Origin: Methylobacter tundripaludum
GTDB lineage: Bacteria; Pseudomonadota; Gammaproteobacteria; Methylococcales; Methylomonadaceae
Assembly: GCF_002934365.1 (NCBI RefSeq)
Contig: NZ_PTIY01000017.1
Location: 1 to 64,000 of the forward strand
DNA: 64,000 nt
Reading direction: 5' to 3'
Every line of letters starts with the position of its first letter. Within the stretch, counting starts at the first letter, position 1. The position numbers and the translations under genes are program-made. Below, piece by piece: positions 17,839-29,800 of this stretch. The notes beneath the pieces are model-generated. The model was not told the origin of the DNA and ran no database searches. It saw nothing but the letters and a program-made list of their open reading frames with translations.

Positions 17839-20800
17839 CAGGCAAAATGTGTAGTAACAAAACCGCAGGGCCAGGCCAGTACGCAGGATGTTGCAATCGT
17901 CGGCATGGCCTGCCGGTTGCCCGGCGGCATCGGCACGCCCGAGGAGTTTTGGCGGTGTTTGCTGAGCGGTGCTTCAGTTGTTGGCGAGTTACCGGCAGGG
18001 CGTTGGCAGTGGCCCGACGAAATCGATCCGGCGCATAAGCATCAGGGTATTGACCGGGGCGGTTTTCTGGATAACGTGGCGGCATTCGATGCGCCTTTTT
18101 TCCGTATATCGCCTGCGGAAGCGGAATCCATGGATCCCCAACAGCGCATCTTGCTGGAGCTTGGCTGGCAGGCGATCGAGCACGCAGGGTATGCGCCGGA
18201 TTTGCTGGCAGGGAGCAATACCGGGGTTTTTATCGGCGCCAGCGGTTCCGATTACGCCCGGCTTTTGGATCAGTTCCGAAGCCCTGTCGATGCGCATTAC
18301 GGCACCGGCAATTCAATGGCGGTGCTGGCCAACCGGATTTCCTATTTTTACGATTTTCATGGCCCCAGCCTGTTGTTGGATACCGCCTGTTCCAGTTCGC
18401 TGGTGGCGGTGCATAAGGCGGTGCAGTCGATACAGACCGGAGAATCGTCGCAGACCTTGGTCGGCGGCATCAACCTGATTTGCCATCCGGCCAACAGTAT
18501 CGCTTATTATAAGGCCGGCATGCTGGCGAAAGACGGTCGCTGCAAAACCTTCGACCAACAGGCCAACGGTTATGTGCGTAGCGAAGGCGCGGTCATGGTG
18601 CTGCTGAAACCGCTGGCCTCGGCGGTGTCCGATCACGACAGAATCTACGCCGTGATTAAAGGCACGGCCTGTAACCACGGCGGGCAGGCCGGCGGACTGA
18701 CCGTTCCCAACCCCGAGCAGCAAGCCAAGCTATTGCAAACCGCGTGGCAGTCGGCAAAAATCAACCCACGCTCGTTGGGATACATTGAAGCGCACGGCAC
18801 AGGCACTTCGCTGGGCGATCCGATTGAAGTTCAAGGCCTGAAACAGGCTTTCGCACAGCCCGGCATGCAGCCCGAAAAAAGCTGCGGTTTGGGCTCGGTA
18901 AAAACCAATCTGGGACACCTGGAAGCGGCGGCCGGAATTACCGGCTTGTTGAAAACGGTACTGTGCCTGCAACATCGCCAATTGCCTGCCTCCTTGCATT
19001 TCCATCAGCTTAATGAACATATTGAATTATCCGATTCCTGCTTATATGTGGTCGACCGCTTGCAACCCTGGACGCCTCCGACAGACGGCGGGCCGCGAAT
19101 CGCCGCAGTCAGCAGTTTCGGTTCCGGCGGCGCCAATGCGCATGCGGTTCTGGCGGAGTATCCATTGAATGTTGACGCAGTTGCCGACGATGTGGCTAGG
19201 CCGCTGGTGTTTGTGCTGTCGGCCAAGACGAGGCCGCAATTGCAGGTTTATGCGCAGAAATATATCGACTGGCTGAGCGATGTCAGTAGCCGGTCGGTAT
19301 CGATGACAGATTTGGTTTATACCTTGCAGACAGGCCGTCAGGCTATGGAGGAGCGTCTGGCGCTGGTGATTACGGATCGTGAGGATCTGCTGGGTAAACT
19401 GGGCTCCTTTTGCTCGAATCAGGAGAGTCATGCCCAGGTCTTCAATAGCAAAACCGTCCCGGCCCAATTCAGGGAACTGACCGAAGGCGATGCAGGGCGG
19501 GCGTTTATCCGCTCGCTGGTCGCGCAGCGCGACTGGGACAGAATTGCATTGCTTTGGCTGTCCGGCGTTGAAGTGGACTGGTCGTTGCTGTATGGCGATC
19601 AAGCTGTCGGGGGCAGGCAGCCGCGGCGGATTGCAGCGCCCACCTATCCTTTTGCGAAGCATGCCTACTGGCTGCCGAATGCCGAGTTACCGCAGGAACG
19701 CAATACTGCCGGTAAAGCCTGGGTTGAGGCGGCAGTTGAAAACGTGCTTCCAACCGTACTGGCTCCGCTGTGGCGTCCTGTTATCGACAGTAAAAATGCA
19801 GGCTTGTTCCCCAATCATGACGACGGCGTGCTGATTATCGGCGGAAGCTTAGAGCAACAACAGGCCATACGGTCGGTTTATACGGCTGCGCAATCGATAG
19901 CCATCGATCCTGCGGTCACCATCGAGTCATTAAGCCGTCAACTCCGGCAGCTTGGCAATCTGGATCATATTATCTGGATAGCGCCAAAGCCGGATGCAGC
20001 ATCCGAGTTTAACGAGACGCTGGTCGAGCAGCAAAATTCCGGGCTGTTGTATGTTTTTAAACTGGTCAAGGCCTTGCTGGCCGAGTCATACGGTAACAGG
20101 GATCTGAGCTGGACGGTGATAACCTGCCGGACGCAAGCGGTATTCAACGAAGATGCGCCGGATCCCGCGCATGCGGGTGTGCATGGCTTGGCCGGTGCGC
20201 TGGCGAAGGAATATCCCCGCTGGTCGATTCGGGCGTTGGATATGGAAAATCATTTGGATTGGCCCGTGCGCGAGTTGATGAGCTTACCGGCCGACCGGCA
20301 GGGCGATGTGCTGGCCTTTCGCGGCGGGCAGTGGTTCAAGCGTTTCCTGAGTCCGGTCGAAAAACTGCCCGAATCGACACCCGTTTATCGGCAGCGCGGC
20401 GTTTATGTGGTGGCCGGTGGAGCCGGAGGCATAGGCGAGGCGTGGACGCGTCATGTGATACAGCATTATCAGGCGCAGGTTATCTGGATAGGTAGACGCC
20501 GGCCGGATGCGGCGATTCAGGCGAAGCTGGATGCGCTGGCCGACTTCGGCCCTGCGCCGGTCTATGTGGTTGCGGATGCGTCGAGCCCTGAGTCGTTGCG
20601 GGCGTCCTATGTAACAATCAAGCAACGCTGGCCGGTCATTCACGGGGTCATCCATTCTGCGGTAGGGCTGTTCGATCATAGTCTGGTCGAGATGGACGAA
20701 CAGCGGTTCCGGGACATTCTTTCGGCCAAAATCGACATCAGCGTGAATCTGGCGCAGGTGTTCAAGTACGAACCGCTGGATTTCATGCTGTATTTTTCCT

Positions 20801-23800
20801 CCGTCGTGGCATTGGAGAAAAACGGCGGCCTCAGCGGTTATGCCGCCGGCGGCGCATTTGAAGATGCGTTTGCATTGCATCTGGCCAAACAACGGACTTG
20901 CGCGGTTAAAGTCATTAACTGGGGGCATTGGGATATTGGCACCGGCGATGCCATTTCTGCGGCCACGAAAATCCGTCTGCAACTCAGCGGCATTATTCCG
21001 ATACAACCGGACGAGGCCATGTCCGTGTTGCAGGGATTGCTGACCGCACCGGTAAACCAGCTGGCCTTGTTGAAAACTTCACGGCTCGATGTACTGCCGA
21101 TGATCGACCCGGATCAAAACCTAAATATCTACGTGAATACCATTCCCCGATGCATTGACCTGATTCCGCCGGTTTCGGAAGAACTGAACAAGCGGGTTGA
21201 AACGCTTAAACCGTTAAGTATTTTCAACAACGCGGAATTGGAAGCGCAGTTATTGCCTTTGTTTGCAGGTACGTTGCAGTCGCTGGGTCTGCTTGATGAA
21301 TCCGGCGAAAGTCCGCACGGTTTTTACAGTCAGTGGCTGGAGGCCGGCAGGAAAATACTGGCCGAACAGGGGCTTAGCCGGAGCGCAGCAGGCAATCCCG
21401 AGCAATTATGGCAGGCATGGGAAAAGGCCAAGCAAGAAAGCTTTGCTGATGCGGACTTAAGCGCCGCGATCGAGCTGGCGGAAGCCTGTTTGCGGGCGCT
21501 GCCGGATATTCTGTCCGGCCGCAGGCGCGCGACCGATATTCTGTTTCCCGACTCATCGATGCGGCGCGTCGAAGGCATTTACCGGAACAACGCGGTTGCC
21601 GATTATTTCAACCGCATTCTGGGCGAATCCCTGGTTGCGGCCATCGGGATCCGCTTGCAAAAAGACCCGGATGCACAGTTGCGCATCCTGGAAATCGGAG
21701 CGGGCGCGGGCGGCACTACCGCGATGATCCTGCCGCTGTTGGCTCCGTACCGGCAGCATATTGCGGAGTATGCCTATACCGATGTGTCCAAGGCGTTTCT
21801 GTTTCATGCCGAAGAACAGTTTGTTAAGGACTATCCGTATGTCCGCCCGAAACTGTTCGATGTCGAAAAACCGCTTGCCGGACAGGACATAGCCGCGCAG
21901 CACTACGATCTGGTGATAGCCACCAATGTGCTGCATGCCACGCGAAATATCCGGCAGACCTTGTCGAACGCCAAGGCGGCGTTACGCAAAAACGGTCTGT
22001 TGCTGCTGAATGAAATCAGCGGCAAGTCGCTGTTCGCGCACCTGACGTTCGGTTTGCTGGAAGGATGGTGGTTGTCGGAAGACCAGCCGTTGCGCATTCC
22101 CGATGCGCCTGGATTGTATCCTGAGACCTGGAAGCAGGTTCTGGGGCAGGAAGGTTTTGCCAACGTGCTGTTTCCGGCGCCGGATGCGCATGTACTCGGT
22201 CAGCAGGTCATCGTTGCGGAAAGCGACGGGGTTGTCCGGCAGCAAAAAACGGCGCAAAAACATCTGGTTAATCCAGCCCCATGTGTGCAGCCGAGCTCTG
22301 CGGATGAACTTCCGAAACCGGCCGTTATCAGTTCTGATGAGGGGTTAAAAGAGGCAAGCAATTTTCATTTGAAAAAACTGGCCGCCAAGACCCTTAGAAT
22401 GAACAGCCACGATATTGATGCGCTGGAACCTTTGGAAACCTACGGCATCGACTCGATTCTGGTGGTGCAGATTACCAATGCCTTGCGGGAAATATTTCCC
22501 GACGTCCGCAGCACGCTGTTATTTGAATGCCAGACCATCGATGCGCTGAGCGATTATTTCATTAACAACAATAAAGACGAGTTAATCCGGCTGACCGGTT
22601 TGCAGGTACCAGCCGCCGCATCGGAAACTTCGCGGCCTCAGGTTCAGGCGAGTGCGGAAAAAAACGCCGGGCGCGATGATACGGCCCAGCTTTACAGATC
22701 CGATAACAAACCGGACGCCGGGCAGGACGCTATCGCCGTTATCGGCATGAGTTGTCACTTTCCGCAGGCGGATAATGTCGATGACTATTGGCGAATACTA
22801 AAGTCCGGGCAAGATTGCATTCGGGAAGTTCCGGCGGATCGTTGGCCGATGCAGGACTTCTTTGATGCCGACCCGGACCGGGCGGTCGAGCAGGGAAAAA
22901 GCTACAGCAAATGGGGCGGATTCCTGGATAACGTGACCGATTTCGATCCGTTGTTTTTCAATATTTCGCCGAAAGAGGCCATCGCGATCGATCCGCAAGA
23001 GCGGCTGTTCCTGCAAACCGCCTGGGAGACGCTGGAAGACGCCGGTTACACACGGGAGCGTCTGGTCAACGATTTTAAGCAGCAGGTCGGTGTTTTTGCC
23101 GGCATTACCCGAACCGGTTTCGATTTGTTCGGGCCCCAGTTGTGGCGGCAGGGCTCGACGGTCTACCCGCATACCTCGTTCAGTTCGGCGGCCAACCGCG
23201 TGTCCTATTTCCTTAACGCGCGGGGGCCGAGTGTGCCGGTAGATACCATGTGCTCGTCCTCGTTGACGGCCATCCATCAGGCTTGTCAAAGCCTGCGCAG
23301 CGGCGAATGCCGGTTGGCGATCGCCGGCGGCGTGAATATTTACCTGCACCCGTCCGGCTATGTCGGCCTCAGCGCATCGCGGATGTTATCCAAAGACGGC
23401 GTTTGCAGAAGCTTCGGCAAAGGCGGCAACGGCTTCGTGCCGGGCGAAGGCGCGGGCGCGGTTTTGCTGAAGCCCTTGTCTCAGGCGATAGCGGATAACG
23501 ACCGGATTTATGCAACGATACGCGCAACCCATGTCAATCATGGCGGCAAAACCAACGGCTATACCGTACCCAATCCGCAGGCCCAGGCCGAACTGGTCAG
23601 GGATACGCTGCAAAAAGCGGGCGTCGATGCGCGTGCGGTCAGTTATATTGAAGCGCACGGCACCGGTACGGAATTGGGCGACCCGATTGAAGTGTCCGGC
23701 CTGACCCAGGCCTTCCGGCACACTACGCAGGATACCGGCTTTTGCGCGCTGGGTTCGGCGAAAGCCAATGTCGGTCATCTGGAAGCGGCGGCCGGAATCG

Positions 23801-26800
23801 CCGGGTTTATCAAGGTCATCCTGCAACTGCGTCATGGACAGCTTGCGCCCAGCCTGCATGCGGCCGAATTGAACCCGAATATCGACTTTGCCAAGACCCC
23901 GTTTGTCGTCCAGCAAACGCTGGCGGACTGGCAACGGCCGCTGCTGGAGGATCAGGGCGAGCTAAAGGAATTTCCGCGCATAGCCGGTATATCCGCGTTC
24001 GGCGCAGGCGGTGCCAACGCCCATGTGCTGGTCGAAGAATACCGGCAACCGGAACGCCTGCCGCCAGATGCCGGGCAGGGCTGCGTTGTTGTGTTGTCCG
24101 CCAAAAACGAGGAACGGCTTAAAGCCTATGCGGGTAGACTGCATGACTTTATCGGTCGGCGTGTCGCCGATGCTGACGAGCTTGAGTTGCCGGATCTGGC
24201 CTACACCCTTCAGGTCGGCCGCGAGCAGATGGATCAGCGTCTGGCGCTGGTCGCGCACTCGCCGGCCCAGTTGCAGGAAAAACTCAAAGCCTATATCGGC
24301 GGTCAAGATGAGGTAGCGGATCTTTATCAGGGTCAGGTCAAGCGCCACAAGGAGCTGATTGCGGCGTTTGCCGGCGATGAATCGATGCAGCAAACGGTGG
24401 ATGCGTGGTTCAGGCAGCGCAAGTATTCCAGGCTGCTGAATCTCTGGACCAAAGGCATGGACATCGATTGGGCAAGGCTTTATCAGGGGCAGTGCGTCCC
24501 CCGGCGCATCAGCCTGCCGACCTATCCTTTCGCGGCGACCCGTTACTGGTTGCCGTTGGTTGAGGTGGATGAAACGCCTCAGAAGACTGTTGACGTTGCC
24601 AGCGCCCCAGCGCCGCTGCCGATACCGCAGGCATCAGCCGCAGCCGTAGAGCCGATGAAACGCACCATATCCGAAGTTCCTGCGCAGCAGCCTTGCTCCG
24701 ATTCCGTCGTTCCTGCGAAGCCGGACGGAATTTCATTGCGGGAACCTGCGTTGTGTCCGGCAACGTTCCAGACGCAAACTATAATAAAACCGATCAGCCT
24801 CAGGTTATTGCAAAGTTACGACTCAGCCTCTGACACTCCTAAGGCGGTAGCGTCCGCCGGAGGTAATCCCTGCATTGCGCTTTACGATTACGGCGAGGGT
24901 GTTTTTGCCGTTAAGCCTGATAACGCGGACGGACAGCCGATTGCGATAGACAGCGCCTGCGCAGGGCTGATCGGATGTTTACAAAGAGTTAACATGCTGG
25001 CCGAAGACAAGCCGGCGCATGGCGCTGTAAAAGTGCTGTTGCTGACCGGGTTGGACCAACTGTTTGCCGCTGAAGATGACCCGGCGGCAAAGCGTTCTAT
25101 CAGTAACGCGGCTTCGGCCATAGCAGGTTGTGCCGTTCCCGTGATCGCCGTGCTGACCGGTGAAAACAGCTACAACGCGATGCTGATGGCTGCCGTCGGC
25201 GAGGTCATGATTTGCAGTTCGGAAGGGACGTACAGCTTTCATTCGACCGCTGTTTCCGAGCAGGAATACCGGCTTTTTGCCGAACGCTTTGGCGAAGCCT
25301 GCGCCGGTAGCCTGGTATCGGGTTCAGGGCTATTGAGCGGTGCTGCATTAAGGCAGGCCGGATTGACGATGCCGGTTGTCGGGCAGGCCGAGATCGACGG
25401 CTATGCGCTCGAAACAGCCCGCAGCATCGCGCAAATATCCGGCACGGCGTCGGCTGAACTAAAAAAACATTTATCCTCACGGATCAGGCAGTTGACTGGA
25501 AACCTTGCCGCTCCGTTTACGCCGGTAGCCGGAGTGCCAGGGCAGGCTGATACGAACAGGCCGGATGCCGGGTTTGTCTGGTCTCCAGGCCGCGCAACTG
25601 CCGGTGCGGAATCGCCGGAGCCGGTCAAGCTCGATTCCGATGTAGTTACGCTGCAAAAGTACCGCAACGGCGTGGTGGTGGTGAATCTGTGCGACCGATC
25701 CAGCAAAAACACCTTTTCGCCGGAGTTTGTCAGCGGCGTCATTGCGGCTTTTGACCATATTAACAACACGCCCGGCTACAAGGCCGTGGTGCTGACCGGT
25801 TACGATAATTATTTTGCCTGCGGCGGCACCAAACAGGGGCTGCTGGCCATCCAGAACGGCAGCGCCCGGTTTACCGACGAACAGAGTTACAGTATGCCGC
25901 TTGCCTGCGAGATTCCGGTGATTGCGGCGATGCAGGGACACGCGATCGGGGCCGGATGGGCGATGGGGCTGTTCTGCGATTGGGCGGTTTACAGCGAGGA
26001 AAGCGTCTATCAGAGTCCGTATATGCTCTATGGTTTTACGCCGGGCGCGGGCTCGACGCTGATCTTCCCGGAGCGGCTGGGCCACGATTTAAGCCGGGAA
26101 GTTTTATTGACCGCCCGGGAGTTTCAGGGCCGGGAGTTAAAGCGGCGGGGCATTGCTATGCCGGTCATGCCCCGTAGCGAAGTGTTCGATTATGCGCTGG
26201 CGCTGGCCAACCATCTGGCGTTGTCGACCAGAGATCAGCTTGTGCAGCAAAAGAACCGGCGCAGCGAGTCGATCCGGCAGCGCTTGCCGGGCGTTTTTAC
26301 GCAGGAACTGGCGATGCACGACAAGACCTTCGTCGGCAATCAGGACGTCATCGATAACATCAACCGCCATTTCAATGAGGCCGCCGCGCAAGACCAACCG
26401 GCTCAACCGTCAATGAGCGGCGCGCGGGCATCTAGCCACCAGTCGCCGCAGCAGGTGCTTGAAAGCCTGAGGCAAAGTCTGGCCGAGGAGCTGCAAATGC
26501 AGCGGGAACAGGTCGACGATCAGACGGCCTTTATCGATATGGGTTTGGACTCGATTACCGCAGTCACCTGGATCAGAAAGATCAATAAACAGTTCGGTTC
26601 GTCGATAGGCGCAACCAAAGTCTACAGTTACTCGACCTTGACCCGGTTTACCGAGTTTGTGCTGTCGCAAATGGAATACCCGCAACCGTCGCCCTGTGTT
26701 GATACAGCTATCGATACGGGAACGGTTCAGGAAAACGGCGATCAACTGCTGGCATGGCTCAGAGAAACCCTGGCCAGGGAGCTGTTGATGAGCCCGGATA

Positions 26801-29800
26801 CGCTCGACGATGACATGAAGTTTATCGACATGGGGCTGGATTCGATTACCGCGGTCACCTGGATCAGGGCGATCAATAAACGCTATGGCTTATCCATCGG
26901 CGCGACCAAGGTCTACAGCTATCCGACCTTGGCCGAGTTTTGCCAGTACCTGCTGAAGTCGGGAAGAGAACAGGGCCAGTTCCAAAATCAGGAACAGCCT
27001 CAACAGGCAGTTGCTGCGGCAATGGCGGCGCAGCCCCGTAAACAAGTAACCGAACCGGTTCTGGTTTGTTCGTTTGCATTGGCGGGCTCCGCTGATCGGC
27101 AGCTCGTTGAGCAGGAACCGGTCACTGTGCCGCCCGTTCGAGCCGAGGGCGCGGCGCAGTCCGAGCCGCAGCAAAACCGCAATCAAAATAGCGCAACCCA
27201 GTCGATTGCCATTATCGGTATGGCCGGGCAGTTCCCTAAAGCCGATAACGTGACGCAATTCTGGCAGAATCTGGTGCAGGGGCGCGAGTGTATTTCGGAC
27301 ATTCCGTCCACGCGCTGGTCGGTTGACGAATATTACGATCCTGACAGGAATGCGCCCGGCAAAACCGTATGCAAACGCATGGGGCTGCTCGATGATGTCG
27401 ATGTGTTCGATCCGCTGTTTTTCAATATTTCGCCGTCGGAGGCGGAATATATGGACCCGCAGCAGCGTTTGTTCTTGCAGACCAGCTGGAGCTGCATTGA
27501 AGACGCCGGTTACAACCCGTCCGATTTGTCGGGAAGCTTGTGCGGCGTATTTGTCGGTTGCACGGCCAGCGATTACAGCCAGCTGATGGCCGGCCAGGCG
27601 CAGTGCGCGCAGGCACTGATGGGCGAGTCGGTTTCAATACTGCCCGCGCGTATTGCTTACTTCCTGAATCTGCAAGGGCCTTGCCTGTCCATCGATACCG
27701 CTTGTTCCTCGTCGCTGGTCGCGTTGGCAAACGCGTGTGACAGTCTGGTGCTGGGGCATAGCGATCTGGCGTTGGCCGGTGGCGTGTATGTGATCAACGG
27801 CCCGGAGATTCATGTCAAAATGAGCAAGGCCGGCATGCTGTCGCCGGACGGGCGCTGTTACAGCTTCGACCAGCGCGCAAACGGTTTTGTCCCCGGAGAA
27901 GGCGTAGGCGTGCTGTTGCTGAAACGGTTGGAGCAGGCCGAGCAGGATGGCGATGATATTTACGGCGTGATTCGCGGCTGGGGCGTCAACCAGGACGGTA
28001 AAAGCAACGGCATTACCGCGCCGAACCAGGAATCGCAAACCCGCCTGGAAACCGGTATTTACAAAAAATTCGGCATCAACCCGGAGCATATCCAGCTGAT
28101 TGAAGCGCACGGCACCGCAACCAAGCTTGGCGACCCGATTGAAGTGGACGCGTTGCGCGAATCATTCCGCCGGTTTACCGACCGGAAGCATTTTTGCGCG
28201 CTGGGTTCGGTAAAAAGCAATATCGGGCATCTTGCGACGGCCGCCGGTGTTTCCGGCGTGATCAAATCGGTGCTGGCCCTACAGCACAGGCAATTGCCGC
28301 CGACCATCAATTATCAGGAACTGAACGAGCATATCGATTTAGAGGACAGCCCGTTCTACGTGAATACGCAGTGTAAACCGTGGGACGCGCCGGTCGGGCA
28401 AAAGCGTCATGTTGCAGTCAGCTCATTCGGTTTTAGCGGCACCAACGCCCATATCGTGCTGGAAGAGCCTTTACCGCAGGTTGCGGCCGCAGTTGCAGCG
28501 GATACGCCGGTGCTGTTGGTGTTGTCGGCAAAAAGCGGGCAGCAATTGGCGGTTTATGCGCAGGCAGTCAGCGACTATCTGGCCGATCAATACAACAGCC
28601 GGGAAATCAACCTGAGCGATATGGCCTATACCTTTCAGGTCGGCAGGGTGGCGTTGAATCATCGTCTGGCGATTGTCGCGAACACGGCTGACGAATTAAG
28701 AACAAGGTTATCAAACTACGCGTTGACCGGCGCAAGCGATCAGGATTGTGTTGCCGGTGAAGTCGGCAAAAAGGCCGCAGCTGCCGATGGCACAATTCAA
28801 GGGGAAGCTACAACGCAGCAGCTACGGCAATTGGCTGAACGCTGGGTTGTCGGCGAAACGGTCGACTGGTCGTCGTTATACCGGCCCGGACAGGCGCGGC
28901 GAAAGCACGGTTTGCCGACCTATCCGTTTGCCCGCGAACATTACTGGATACCGGAAACCGAAGCCGTTGAAGACGACACCGTTGAGAGCAAGCCCTGCCG
29001 CAGCAGCGAAACACCGGTGATAGATAGCGAGCTGTGGCGCGGCAGCGAGTTGCCGGACACGATTGATTGGCAAAACCGCTTGCAGCATTATCAAGGCAAA
29101 CAGCTTACCGTTATCTACGCCGATGACGGCGAACGCCTTGCATTCAGTAACCTGCTGACGCAGTTGAAGCAGGCGTCCGGCCTCGATGATTCCTCGAATG
29201 TGAGTTATTGCGCCGTCACTGAAATCAACGACGGGCTGGCAGCGAAACGGCCCGATTGTTTGTTGTTTCTGGGAGGCGTCGGAACACAGCCGACCGATAC
29301 ATCGGCGATCGAGCAATGCCTGAAAGTGCTGTCCGATCAAGGCAGCGACAGCCCAGTGGACGTCTTGTTTTTCATGCAGACCGACCCGGTTGCGGCCGAC
29401 CGGCTGGCAGACTTGATCAGCAAAGCCGTCAAACCGGAACAGTCGCGCTGTGTGCTGGTTACTCAGGATGATTGTGGCGACTTGAACGCGGCAATGCAGC
29501 GTTTGTTTAGGGAATGGCTGGCTTTCGGCGCGCAGACTGAACCGTTCACCAAGTTGAGGCAAATCCATTATGCCGCAGGGCAGCGTCTGGCTCGGAACGG
29601 CTGCGCCGAACAGGTCGCGGAGCATATCTGCCTGATTAACAAGGAATGGCGGGAAAAACAGCCGCAACCGGTGACGCACCCGGCCGATCGCGGCACGGTG
29701 CTGATTCTGGTTAACCATGAGTCCCTGCAAATTGCCCGGAAACTGCTTGAACCGGAAGACTTTAACAAAGTCATTTTGATCGGCGACAACAGCGTTCTGC

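Noticed and set aside
20284-21006. 240-codon antisense frame over the first KR
   Set aside because: Overlaps a fully conserved KR domain; no recognisable domain in the antisense product.
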